A stretch of 64,000 bases of DNA from the NCBI GenBank assembly GCA_963971225.1, contig OZ020269.1, forward strand, positions 97,640,040 to 97,704,039. Reading direction: 5' to 3'. Position numbers and translations under genes: made by a program. The DNA comes from Melieria omissa. Taxonomy: Eukaryota > Arthropoda > Insecta > Diptera > Ulidiidae. The first letter of the stretch is position 1; every line of letters begins with the position of its first letter. Under the pieces are notes generated by a model, which made no database searches, was not told the DNA's origin, and saw only the letters and a program-made list of their open reading frames with translations. Below, one piece after another: positions 45,943 through 58,157 of the stretch.

Positions 45943-46898
45943 GGGGAAAGTGGGGTAATGACGGCCATGGGGTAATGACGGCCATCACCATTTTTGGTAC
46001 TTAAAGTTGACGTAGGTCTAAACCGTTTACTGTAACAGAAAGCTTGTTCCGTAAGCTTGTTTTTTAGTAGAAGCTGAAGTGTGTGGATTTATTATAACTT
46101 GTAGTTCCAGACCAGTGCCGATACGTAACTACTCGAAAGTTTTATAAGGTGTTCAAAATATCGATTATTTCGTCAAAACTTTCAGCTACACAATCAAGGT
46201 AAATATGTTAAAATGTTGCTATTGATATTAGCTTTCTAAATCAAGTAAAATTTGTCATGTGTCTTGCATAGTTTATTTGTACTGCATGCTTGCGCAAAAT
46301 GAGGTCAGTGGGGGAATGACGGCCACTAGAGTGGGGTAACGACGGCCATGTCATTAAGAATCCGCATGATGATATTTGTTCATCATTGAGGCCTTTTATG
46401 CCATTTAAAGAGATCCACTGCTTGCCCAGTCGTTCTAGACGGTATAGCTATTCTGCACTATACATTCTCACAAGTCCCAGTCGTTGTATTGTAAGTTTGA
46501 GGCATTTTTTTCAATATGTTTCAATTTTGTTTCACTTCCGCTTTTTGTGAGCTATCAATAAAGTTACATTTACAAAAACGTCAAATTTCCATTTGTTTTT
46601 CTTCACGGAGCCTTTATTAAGCATTCACAGCGATTTGTGTTGATATTTGTGCTATTTCTGGTCGGTTTTTTTGAGTGGCCGTCATTACCCCACCATTTTT
46701 CTAAATGACAAAACCCAACTTTTTTTATAGATGCTAATTTTTTATAGTTAAAATCAGAATTTTTGAAATCTGCCGATACACTTTATTAGCATATGTGTTC
46801 TAGTTGCGCTCTTAACTCTGATTTGATCAAAAATATCAATTTTTGGATATGTTTTGATGCTAAATGAAAACTATGCCGTCATTACCCCACTTTCCCCT
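45943..46898. mobile_element. TA-flanked MITE with iterated GTGGGGTAATGACGGCC motif
   Basis: Inverted ends start GGGGAAAGTGGGGTAATG (about 23 bp shared), with TA at 45941-45942 and 46899-46900. The GTGGGGTAA(T/C)GACGGCCA motif recurs inside in both directions (about 45968, 46310 as GGGGGAATGACGGCC, 46331, and inverted at 46678). The 956-bp element has no coding frame. Its superfamily is uncertain. Confidence 0.75.
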
Positions 46899-46900
46899 AT

Positions 46901-48414
46901 ATATTTATTTAATATTATTAAAAAGATTACTGAATTCTGGGCGTTATTTCCTAATGGGCAAAGTAAGAAAAACTTGCAAGAAAATTTAAATGTTTCGTTT
47001 GTTGTTGTTGTTTTTGGACAATTTTTAAAACTTTTTACACAAAAATTGTCATATATAAATGAAGATTTTTTTACATTTCTAATTTGCACCATTGTACAAA
47101 ATCATTTTATTATTACTGCCATGTAAATCTGATTCATTATTGTTTGCAAAAATCATTAAAAAAAAAACGATTTCACACATTGAATAAGTTGAATGCCTCG
47201 TCAAACACTAAGCTGGCTGACGTTCACCTGGTAGAGTTCAATTTAATTAAGGAAACTGTGTGCTGATTCTGACGGTTTAGCCGTCAATCAATCAATCAAC
47301 TATACAAAATATATATTTGTATTACATAGTGTTGTTGTATAAACACACTTAATGGTAGCAAAAAACATAAGGAAAACGTATCTGGCTTTAGCCGCCAACT
47401 GCTGCTATACTGAACAGTTTTCAGAATACTTTGTAAAATGTAAAATTTCTGAAAAAACTCATGCAGAAAAATCTTACGGTTAGCTTAGACCAAATCTCGA
47501 ATAAAGCTAATCAAGTTTTAAATTCTCCACCATTAGCAGAGAGTTCCAAAAAATATTTAATCATGGAGTAAAGAAGAAAGGATTGTGACCCAGACGACCC
47601 TGTCTGCGCCTCGATTCGAAAACCTTGACGCATCCTTTTGTGATGCCCCTTTCAAACACCTATTCAACCACTACTGTGTCTACTACTTCTCAATTGTTTT
47701 CAAGTCCATAACGCAAATCATCCTTTGACTACCTCTACGACATTTCATTTTGTGTCTTTATTCGATTCAGCTGCACAGCGCAACAACAACACGTCATGTA
47801 CAATGAATTGCAAATTTGCTTTCACTTCACTTAAAATTTAGTAACAGTATTAATTTTGTAGAAGTTTCTTAAAAGTACAAATGTGATATATGTATTAACA
47901 TACATATGTATGTGTGAAGTTGTTGTTGTTTATTTTGTTAATGTAATATGTAAAAAAAGGAAATATTGATTGTAGAAAACTACACAAACGTAGGCAACAC
48001 ACACACACTGACTGTACGAAAAATTCAAATGCCGATTCGTGATTAATTGAATGGTCGATTAATCATTTGGACATGTTGCTTATAATTCAATATATAATAA
48101 CATTTATATAAAAAATTATTATATCATAATTTAATATATTTTGCATTAATCAGCCATAGGCACTGTTTTAGTTGATTGCTTTTAGTCTGACTTGTATTTG
48201 ACTAATCAATTGGGATTTCTGAAAGCGTATATTATTGATTAAACAATAAACTAGCGTAGGACTGGAAGTGATGGTTGATGGTACTAGAGTATAAAAATGT
48301 TTTATGACCAATAACTAATTATATTTTTTACTTTTAATCAACGTTAATTAATAATAAGTTGATAAATCAGTTGATTCCATCAACAACACTATCGAAATAT
48401 TTTATTTTTATTGA
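46901..48414. other. AT-rich intergenic DNA
   Basis: No gene was recognised. From about 48030 TTGATTAAT-type words become frequent, leading into the satellite. Confidence 0.35.
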
Positions 48415-50640
48415 ATTTTTCCACTATTAAACCAATCAAGCAATACAAATTTTAATGAATGTGTTGATTAATCAATTAATTCTTAATGCCACTTTTAAAA
48501 TTGTGTATTTTTGTTGAATTTTTTCTCTATTAACCAAACCAAGTAACTAAATTTCAATGAATGTGTTGATTAATCAATTAATTCTTAGTGGCATTATCCA
48601 AATTGTGTATTTTTGTTGAATTTTGTATCTATTAACCCTTATTCTCATACCCGGGTACCCGGGTGCCCACTGCGATGTATTTTCGTGAAAAAAACTGACA
48701 AATAATGAAAATTTTTTTTTTACCTTCCGGATCCTCGTTATTTAGGTGAAAAGCGAACAAATCATATCAAAATTTTATAAACACTTTTTAATTAACAAAA
48801 TATTGAAAACTTAAAAATTTCATGAAATGGGTACCCGGGTACCCCGGGTGCCAAACGACGTTAGTAAGTTTGGGTATGAGAATAAGGGTTAAACAAACCA
48901 AATAACTAATTTTTGATGAATATGTTGATTAATCAATTATTTCTTAGTGGCATTATCAAAATTGTGTATTTTTGTTGAATTTTTTATCTATTAATAAAAG
49001 CAATTAACTAATTTTTGATGAATATGTTGATTAATCAATTAATTCTTAGTGGCATTATCAAAATTGTGTATTTTTGTTGAATTTTAACCAATAAAAATTT
49101 CAATGAATGTGCTGATTAATCAATTAATTCTTAATGCCACTTTTAAAATTGTGTATTTTTGTTGAATTTTTTTCTCTATTAAACAAACCAAATAATCAAT
49201 TTTCAATGAATGTGTTGATTAATCAATTAATTCTTAGTGGCATTATCCAAATTGTGTATTTTTGTTGAATTTTGTATCTATTAAACAAACCAATTAACTA
49301 ATTTTTGAGGAATATGTTGATTAATCAATTATTTCTTAGTGGCATTATCAAAATTGTGTATTTTTGTTGAATTTTAACCAATAAAAATTTCAATGAATGT
49401 GCTGATTAATCAATTAATTCTTAATGCCACTATTAAAATTGTGTATTTGTATTGAATTTTTTTCTCTATTAAACAAACCAAATAATCAATTTTCAATGAA
49501 TGTGTTGATTAATCAATTAATTCTTAGTGGCATTATCCAAATTGTGTATTTTTGTTGAATTTTGTATCTATTAAACAAACCAATTAACTAATTTTTGATG
49601 AATATGTTGCTTAATCAATTAATTCTTAGTGGTATTATCAAAATTGTGTATTTTTGTTGAATTTTAACCAATAAAAATTTCAATGAATGCGCTGATTAAT
49701 CAATTAATTCTTAATGCCACTATCAAAATTGTGTATTTGTATTGAATTGTTTCTCTATGAAACAGACAAATTTCAAAAATAACAAAAAAAATTTTTTAAA
49801 TAACCAATTTTCAATGAATGTGTTGATCAATCAAATTATTCTTAGTGACATTAACAGAATTGTGTATTTTTGTTGAATTTTTTATCTATTAATAAAAGCA
49901 ATTAACTAATTTTTGATGAATATGTTGATTAATCAACTAATTCTTAGTGGCATTATCAAAATTGGTATTTTTGTTGAATTTTTTATCTATTAATAAAAGC
50001 AATTAACTAATTTTTGATGAATATGTTGATTAATCAATTAATTCTTAGTGGCATTATCCAAATTGTGTATTTTTGTTGAATTTTAACCAATAAAAATTTC
50101 AATGAATGTGCTGATTAATCAATTAATTCTTAATGCCACTATTAAAATTGTGTATTTGTATTGAATTTTTTTCTCTATTAAACAAACCAAATAATCAATT
50201 TTCAATGAATGTGTTGATTAATCAATTAATTCTTAGTGGCATTATCCAAATTGTGTATTTTTGTTGAATTTTGTATCTATTAAACAAACCAATTAACTAA
50301 TTTTTGATGAATATGTTGATTAATCAATTAATTCTTAGTGGCATTATCAAAATTGTATTTTTGTTAAATTTTAACTAATAAAAATTTCAATGAATGTGCT
50401 GATTAATCAATTAATTCTTAATGCCACTATCAAAATTGTGTATTTGTATTGAATTGTTTCTCTATGAAACAGACCAATTTCAAAAATTAAAAAAAAAATT
50501 GTTTAAATAACCAATTTTCAATGAATGTGTTGATCAATCAAATTATTCTTAGTGACATTAACAGAATTGTGTATTTTTGTTGAATTTCAACTAATTAAAA
50601 TTCAATGAATGTGCTGATTAATTAATTCTTAGTCATTATT
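48415..50640. repeat. Satellite array of about 20 units, higher-order period about 290 bp
   Basis: Units of about 85-105 bp each contain TTGATTAATCAATTAATTC, then CTTA, a 9-bp core, AAATTGTGTATTT and TTGAATTTT. Two unit classes differ in the core: AATGCCACT (class A) or its exact inverse AGTGGCATT (class B). The order is mostly A-B-B with spacings 103, 102 and 85 bp (for example A at 49112, 49402 and 49692). The 253-bp TTAA-MITE at 48636-48888 has inserted into one unit. Confidence 0.9.
48636..48888 (-). mobile_element. TTAA-flanked 253-bp piggyBac-type MITE, copy 2
   Basis: Inverted ends CCCTTATTCTCATACCC with TTAA at 48632-48635 and 48889-48892. It sits at the TTAA of a satellite unit (..CTATTAAACAAACC..), so the empty site is visible in sister units. 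It is nearly identical to the inverted copy at 26557-26809. Confidence 0.92.
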
Positions 50641-51390
50641 AAAAGTGTTTGATTATTTTTATTGAGTTTTTACTTTAATCAGCAAAATAATCAAATGAAA
50701 AAATCAATTCAATCAAATCAAATAATCAAAATATTTAATCAAATCAAATTTCACTTAATCAAAAAATTGTGATGGTATAACGAATACTGAATAACTCCTT
50801 TCTTATTTAAAAAACAAAAATTTTAAATAATTGAATTGTTTCATATTCCATGCACAGTTTTGATTGATTCAATCAAATCTTAACTCAACACAAATAAAAG
50901 TACTTGAAGCAGTTTACGCAGTTTTAATCAATTAAATAATGTCGATCAATCAATTGTTAATGCCACTATTAAAATTGTGTATTTTTGTTGAATTTTAACT
51001 AATAAAAATATTAATGAATGTGCCGATTAATAAATTTATTCTTAGTCATTATCAAAAATTTGATTTTTATTATTATTTTTTTAGTTTTTACTTTAAACAA
51101 CAAAATAATCAAATCAAATAATCAAATAAAATAAAATAATCAAATTTCTTAATCAAATCAAATTTCATTTAATCAAAAAATTGTGATGGTATAACGAATA
51201 CTGAATAACTCCTTTCTTATTTAAAACACAAAAATTTTATGTAATTGAATTGTTTTATATTCCATGCCCAGTTTTGATTTATTCAAACAAATCTTAACTC
51301 AACACAAAAAAATCTACTTGGATCAGTATATGCAGTTTTAATCAATTGAATAAACCAAAACTGCAAAACATTTGAGTCCCACTGACTTTA
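50560..51390. repeat. Direct duplication of about 410 bp following the satellite
   Basis: The blocks AATTGTGATGGTATAACGAA, then TCTTAACTCAACACAAA and GCAGTTTTAATCAATT, occur at about 50765-50935 and again at about 51178-51345. Both copies begin with satellite-like ends (GATTAAT.AATT.ATTCTTAGTCATTA). Confidence 0.8.
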
Positions 51391-53373
51391 GTTGTTAAAA
51401 ATTTCAATCATTGATTAATGGCTTTTTAACTTCTCTGCATTTAAACCAACTTTCCAATTCCAAATAAGAAAAACTACAAAATCTTAGTGCCAACGGCCAC
51501 TGATATTTATGAACTTTTAATCAATTATAAACTATAAATACACATATAGAATGAAATAAATGTTAGCCTAATCCAGGTAAAAATTAAACAAATATTCACT
51601 TCGCTTAGTGTATCAAGAAATTTATTAATTAATCAACACATCACCAGTGTAGATATTTTTCTCTCTTCATTAATTGCAATGAACATATAAAGATTTTATT
51701 GAATAAAAGAACTTGAAATGTTGTTATAATCAGCAAAAAACAATCATTATTAAAAAAAAAGATTTATTAAATTCAAGCAATTTAATTATTTTCAACAGCT
51801 GAATGCAATATTAATAAATGTTTGTAATAAACGAATGTGATTTTCTATTTATTACACTGCATACTATTTAATCATCAAACGATCAATCAACTTGCCATAT
51901 CAATTAACCATTGATTACAAAAATTTTGTATTTATTTAAAAACCACTCATGTAACTGCTTAATCAATAAACAACTAATCAAGAGTTGAGGAAACAATTAA
52001 ACAAACACTTTTGTTTCTCAAACAGCTGTTTGCTCAGTATCTCAACAACAGCTGTAACGAAGCACAGTGTTGATCAATTGACAAAGAATTCATCAACACA
52101 CAAAAGCGAATTGTTTAATCAACTTACACACAATGAGATCGTGATTAGTCAAGTCTTGATTAAAGCAGCGCAACGAATTGATCGTTAACTAAACTCAAAA
52201 TTCACTAATCGATTGTATTGATTGCCAATAAAAGTTGTCAAATTCAAGTTTAATCAAATACATGAGAAACACTGGTACTAAAAAAAACGATTGTGCCTAG
52301 TTAACTGATCACTAAGCATGCATTATTACTCGTATGCATTATTAGGAGCATAGCGAAACGCACATTTAGTCAACAGCAACTGATTAATCGACTGTGTGCT
52401 TATTATATTTATTTTTTGAAAAATACATTCTCGTTCAATACATCTTTCATAAATCGGTTTCATTTAAACTCTATATAATCAGTTAAACGCACAGCTCATT
52501 CCATGGACTTGTATGGAGTTTTTCAAATGACAAATCCGTCCAGTATGTTGCACAACGTTTTCATTCATACGCTTCTTTCGCTTGGATTTAACATGTCATT
52601 CAGCTTTCGTATAAAAAACGTCTCGTTCGGAATAAAACAACAGCAAACGATTTACGACTTAAAACTAATTTCTAAGTGCTAACATTAAAAAAAGAAAGCT
52701 GTGCGGCTTGAATACAAAGTCCGCCAGCAATACGCCCACTAGTTGGTTAGAAAGTGAAGGTTGAATCCTTAAATCATTTCGCTGCCATACAGCAACCACA
52801 CACTGAAAAACGTCCAGTCAGCCAACGAAAACACACTTACTGCACAAATTTCAATCACTTGACGATTATTTTATGGTCAAACGTAAAGCACAAAATCAAA
52901 TCATAGATTTTTCAAATCAAAAGCGCTCTTACACTATACAATGTGTTAAACATTTTCAACGCAATATACTCGCAAGTGAATGAAAATGGAACAATATGTA
53001 CAATTCAAGTGGTGTTGGGGGAACAATTACAAAGTGAAAGAACTGAATGCTGAAAATGATTATTGAAAAGGCAAACAACAAAACACAAAACGTTCAAATT
53101 TATGTGTATCTGTATGTATGTACGCATGTGTGATGGTGCATTCCGACAATACTGGCCTTTTTCTATTTGTTTTTTGATTCATTCTTTTTGTGTTCTATGA
53201 AAACTATTTGTAACAGAAGCTGCAGGGAATTTAATTCCTCTGCGCGCTTCTTCTTCTTCCTCTGACTGCAATGCGTACTATTGTTCTATGTTATATTAAA
53301 AAGACGGGGAAAAAATTGCTCGGCTCTGCGCTGATCTGCTCTGCTTCGCTTGGTACCTTGCTGCTGCTACTGC
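51391..53373. other. AT-rich intergenic DNA rich in ATCAAT/ATTGAT words
   Basis: No gene was recognised. A TATAAAAAA word at about 52610 has no supporting initiator or downstream frame. Confidence 0.35.
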
Positions 53374-53379
53374 TTTATT
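53374..53379 (-). terminator. Hsf: Candidate Hsf poly(A) signal
   Basis: TTTATT on the + strand (AATAAA on the coding strand) lies about 80 bases past the Hsf stop codon. Confidence 0.4.
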
Positions 53380-53455
53380 TTCGCTTTTTACGCTTGTTCT
53401 TGCCTCTGCTTCGTGTCAACAATTGTTGGCGTAATTCGCCAGACATTTTCTTAAC

Positions 53456-56400
53456 TCAATCGTGGTAGGGGGTGTTTAGAGTGCTGGCGCTCTGCTGTAG
53501 TGATGAACGCTGCGAGCCGCTTGGTATAATGGTGCCTTCAGCATCAGTGGCTGTAAAGAAGCAAAAAAAACATTAGCACACCAGATATATTAGTCTTATA
53601 CATATATATACAGAATGATTTCTGTAGAACGAAAACGATAAATAAAAAATTTTATGTTAAGTAATAGAAATTTTGAAGTTTGTATCGGCTCATTGAAACC
53701 TTGCATTGGCATCTTTATGGCCACAACTTTAGAGACTTTAATTCCTTCAAAGAAAGTAGAACAAACTATTGGACGGACAGACAGCAACTGTGTTACTAAA
53801 TAAATCACATTCGTAATAGTTACAGCTTAGTTAGTTAGCAGCTACGGACTGGGTATCCAGAGGTGTAGGAAGTATACTAAAATTCCTCTTGGATACTGGA
53901 CTCACTCACAGTCTTTGAAGTCCAAGAAGGGGCAAATAGATCACATTCGTAATAGTTACAGCTTAGTTAGTTAGCAGCTACGGACTGGGTATCCAGAGGT
54001 GTAGAAAGTATACTAAAATTCCTCTTGGATACTGGACTCACTGACAGTCTTTGAAGTCCAAGAAGGGGGCAAATAGATCTACAGGTCTCAGTGCATTATG
54101 CCCATCAATAATAATAATAATAGTTAGTTTTAGTTATACAAATTTAACTTTCAGAAAATGGACATTAACAAAAAAACCCGTGCAGGATCTAAAAAATTAC
54201 CCACTTTTTGTTTTTCCATATTTATCAAATAATATTTAATAACTCACCTTCTAATTCGTTCTTGTCATTGATATCAATTATGTCGGATAAATCATAAATT
54301 GGTTGATAAGTCATGAGTTCGGATCCTAATTAAAAAAAAAAATGTCAACAGAAAAACATTGGCAAATCACACTTTTTATATGAAAAACTACCCACCTTTC
54401 TTGTCATTGGAGCAGTCATTGGAGAAGGCAAAACCGTATGGGCCCAAAATTTCCGAATCATTGAAAAGCTGCAATAAAATAGAAATTGATTTTTATTTGT
54501 TTGCTCAACCCGCAAAGTTAAGCAATAAAAAACAAGTCGAAAAGTAGCCAAAACTCAAAAGAATTATCTATAATTTTTGTAAATGGCAAATTTGTTGACA
54601 GTATGAAAAGTGCTCGCAAATGACCGGCGTGATGTATCCCGTTATTTTACAATTGTCAGAGTGGCATTTCGTCGCAGACAGCCCAACACAGTGCACGCCA
54701 ACGAATGCAACGCTGCACCTGAGTGGCGCCAAATTTTAGTACGAAGGCCAATAACATTTTCGCTTTGAACTTTTTGTTTACTTTCTTGCCGATTGCTGTT
54801 GTTTATTTGCATTATATAATGAATTGAGGTTTGTTTTGAAAGTCATAAATCGTGAGTATAAATTGAGTGTGAAAATTGCAATAGCAAAACGTTTTGAACG
54901 TGAAACTGGGCAGCAACTTTTCAGCATTTCAACGCCACTTTTTTTTTGTTTATCACTTTCAATTTCAAACGAATGTATCGTTGTAATTTGCGTTACATGT
55001 GCTGCATACAGTTGAATGTCGTTGAAGTGGGAAGAGAATATAGAGAGAAAATTTATATGAAAGTGTAATAATCTGACCTTATTGAACAAGTCGCCATCCA
55101 GTGGTGGTGGTAAATAAAATCGACTATTTGGATTCGGACTTTGAGTAGTTGAAAGAAGGCCTCCGTTCTAAATCATTCCAAAGCGCACGTGGATGGGTAT
55201 TCGTTAAATCGTTTGTGTGGGCGCAAATCAAAACATTTTTGGTTTGTTTTGTTTTTTTGATTTTTTTGTAATTCATTTTCAGCACAAGTAGGGATTTTCA
55301 TTTCAGTGTTCGAAAGTTGCATGATTTGACATTTGCATATTCATATAGAAATTGGGAAGAGAGAAATAACACCATAATTATATATGAGATTAATGCATGT
55401 AAGTACTACGAATCGCTACGTGCATGTGTAGTTAGGAACACAGTTCAGATATTGGTAGTTGGCGTGCTCAAAGTTGCCGAACGCTTAACATTATTTGTTA
55501 TAATTTTTAAATTTGTATAAACGGTACACATGCAGTGCTACGGCTTCGCTCTCAGCCAACCATTAAATGATAGCGCAAATTTTATCCATTTCTATTTATA
55601 ACATCAGTGTCTGCAACAATTTGACTAATCATTAAACATCGAAGCGTATAGAAATTCCACAATTTTGCTTTTCGACTGCGTTGATAGGCTGTCGAAGGGC
55701 GAGCCAATGTCGGTGCCACTACCACCACCACCACCACCATCACCATCATCGTCTTCACAGCCCACAGTGGTTGTACCAGCAGCAGCTGTTTGTGGCGTGC
55801 AACTTCCAATACCGTCACCATCACCATCATCGAATTCAACGTTTGGCACACTTACACCCATCAACGTGTTGGCATCCAGCGAATAACCATCGCCGCGCAA
55901 CAAATCTTTCAGCGACTCCAGCTCGTCCTGCACATTCTCCAAGTGGCCACTCACATCATCACTGAAAAATGCAACACAAAAGTTGTTGATTATTGTTTTG
56001 AAATCTTTTCGCAACCAAGATTACTCTCAGTTACTAACTGAGTACTCAACCGCATAACATCTTCATGGGGATTTGTGCCGCTCTTGCTATATTTTGCCAC
56101 CGCCATATTGCCGGCGTTCTTGCCCTGCTTGTTGTTGGCGGCGTCGCTTTTGCTGCCGTTTGCCGATGTGCTTGCAAACTGGTTGTTGTTGCTGTTGTTG
56201 GCAGCAGCGGCCGCGGCTGCAGCAGCTGCAGCCGATGTCGAGGCGCCATTGGCATTACTTGTGCTGGCCATGTTGTTACCAGCAACGTATGTCGAGAATT
56301 TGCCACTGGAAGCGGTGGTGCGACCGAATTGTTGCTGCTGCTCCTGCTGTTGTTGTTGTTCCTGTTGATTATAGTTGGCGTCATTGGATATGAGTGACGA

Positions 56401-58157
56401 ATCCTACAATGAATCATTGAATCAAATTAAATTTCTCTTAGCATTTTGTGCAGTTCAACCTACCTCAAATATATCAGCGGGCATGTCACCCGCAATGAAA
56501 TCGTTCGGATTATAAAAATTCGTGGAACTGCCCAGCAGCGAACGATCATCACTGCCCGAAGGGCCTAGAGTGATGACTGCATTGCCGTTGCTGCTGCTTA
56601 GCAGACCAGTGTTCACACTGGATGGACGCGAGTCCTCGCTGATTGTGGGCGAAATCAATGTACGGTCCGGGTAGGCATTCAAAAATGTTATTGGACCAAT
56701 CTCAATCTCGGACTTGACGTTTACTGCTTCATTGCTGGCAGATGTGACCGTGGCAGCAGGCGACTGTTGCTGCTGCTGCGACTGGTTTCGCAGCTGTTGT
56801 TGTAGCAAACGCTGCAACTTTGCGGGAGCAGCAGCAGCAGCAGATGTACCATCCTGCTGCTTGCGTCGCTGCCTGTTCTTCTGTTTCAACTGTTGGCTGC
56901 GTGCCATTTGCTCGCGCACCATGGGCGTGGTTAGTACGTTTTCCTCACTGTAGCTCGGCGAAGCGGCTGTGACGGTCTCGTGCGCATGGGCATCGGTTGC
57001 ATCGGGCACTTCTGTGACGTGATAAATAATACGTGATCCATCTGGATTAACCGACTGTATAATCGACGAATCGACGACGTTGGCACCGCCAGCTGCACCG
57101 GCACGGGGACTGCTCACAGCACCACCACTGGCACTGGCACTGGTGGCGGCGGCGGCGGTCAACAGCGCGTCCTCGGCACTCTGATTCGAGTAATCAAATT
57201 GAGAGATGTGGCTGATGCTCGAATGCGGACGTTCCATGTGCAATGGCGATGGACTCTCGTCATGATCGCGTCCATGGCTGCCAGGTTCCATCTTGGCATA
57301 TGGACTATTGGAGTCACTAGAAATTGATCAAGATTACAATTATGTTTATAAAGATTTAGCTAAACTAATTTACAGTAAATCGGCATCGGCCACCTCATCC
57401 AAAAGCTCTTCGCCCAGCTCATGTATGACTGGACCGCACTCGGACTCTGATTCGCTGGTCTTGCGCAACTTTGAATTCTCGGGCGAATCGTTGATCATTA
57501 GCTGCATGTGTCGCTTCACGCTGGTCATGTTGCGCGACGGCTGCACAATGGTGATCAGGAATTGTATGAGCTGCAACAAAACAAACAAAAAAACAGTTAC
57601 AAATTTTTCACAGGCAACACCTCGAACACCTACCTTGTTGACAATTTGTTGTTGTTTGGCGTGTTTCTGTCGCAAGGAGGCAATCTCGCGCCACAATGCC
57701 TCGTTTTCCTGCTTCATTACCGAGAAGCGTGAGTCCAGGGAGTCCTGACGGCCGCGCATGGCCTTCACATCTTGTAGCACTTTGGACACGGCTTCGGGTT
57801 TTATGCCGGATTTGTCTTCCAGACTTTTGGTGTTGGCAATTTTGCGCTTGATATGCTCCAACAGAAAGGGACAATTACGCTTGAAGCAGGGATGTGAGAA
57901 TTCCATTTCGTCGCGATCGAACTTCAGGCCGCCATTGTCAATTGAGGTGATCTTGTGAAAGCCATCTGAAAGAAACAGCAGGGCGATATAAAATTCAATA
58001 TTAATTGCTTAAATATAGAAGAGATGCAAAGAGAGGAGATGCACTTACACATATTCAATTGACGTATAAAGCTGGCCATGTTGTTGTGCTTGTAATTGAG
58101 CGGCAAGAGTTCGCGTGCGAACTGTGCCTGATTCTGTATGATGAAACTGCGTCCATC
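53456..58157 (-). CDS. Hsf: Heat-shock factor, ten visible coding exons (5' end outside window)
   Basis: Exons are 58157-58049, 57965-57634, 57570-57374, 57316-56464, 56403-56039, 55961-55856, 55167-55078, 54468-54396, 54325-54248 and 53550-53456. They join in frame to 765 residues. The first exon shown starts inside the DNA-binding domain ([20 protein letters not shown]), with recognition helix [13 protein letters not shown]. Then comes the HR-A/B trimerisation coiled coil ([15 protein letters not shown] to [17 protein letters not shown]). A long Ala/Gln/Ser-rich linker follows with a possible SUMO site (VKSE), then HR-C ([19 protein letters not shown]). The acidic/hydrophobic activation end is [26 protein letters not shown] and STLNTPYHD. 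This matches Drosophila HSF block for block. The protein trimerises on stress and binds nGAAn sites upstream of chaperone genes. The first coding exon was not found up to 64000. Confidence 0.95.
53805..54076. repeat. Near-perfect 135-bp tandem duplication in the last Hsf intron
   Basis: ATCACATTCGTAATAGTTAC starts at 53805 and again at 53940. The two units differ at about two or three bases. Confidence 0.9.
55078..55167 (-). CDS. Hsf: Probable cassette exon of Hsf (30 codons)
   Basis: The exon is exactly 90 bp, phase 0 on both sides ([20 protein letters not shown], then [10 protein letters not shown]). Skipping it joins LMG directly to LFNDSE, the arrangement I know from the Drosophila protein. 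Inclusion or exclusion both keep the frame. The acceptor (GATTTAG) has a poor pyrimidine tract, in line with optional use. Confidence 0.55.
55625..55961 (-). CDS. Hsf: Alternative read-through 3' exon of Hsf
   Basis: The HR-C exon ends at a strong donor (GGT|GTAAGT at 55855) for the main isoform. If that donor is skipped, the frame stays open for 76 more codons to TAG 55625-55627. The extra residues are Asp/Gly-rich with a short end, FLYASMFND. The product would keep HR-A/B and HR-C but lose the LFNDSE... activation end. Drosophila HSF also has alternative C-termini. Use of this form is inference. Confidence 0.4.

Noticed and set aside
50000..50640. Regular spaced repeats as a CRISPR-like array
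   Set aside because: Units are nearly identical over their full length without unique spacers, and the setting is eukaryotic; it is a satellite.
52605..52620. TATAAAAAA as a promoter
   Set aside because: No initiator or downstream coding frame supports it in very AT-rich DNA.
55665..56397. Long + strand open frames rich in His, Cys and Leu opposite Hsf
   Set aside because: They are antisense shadows of the Ala/Gln/Ser-rich Hsf exons.
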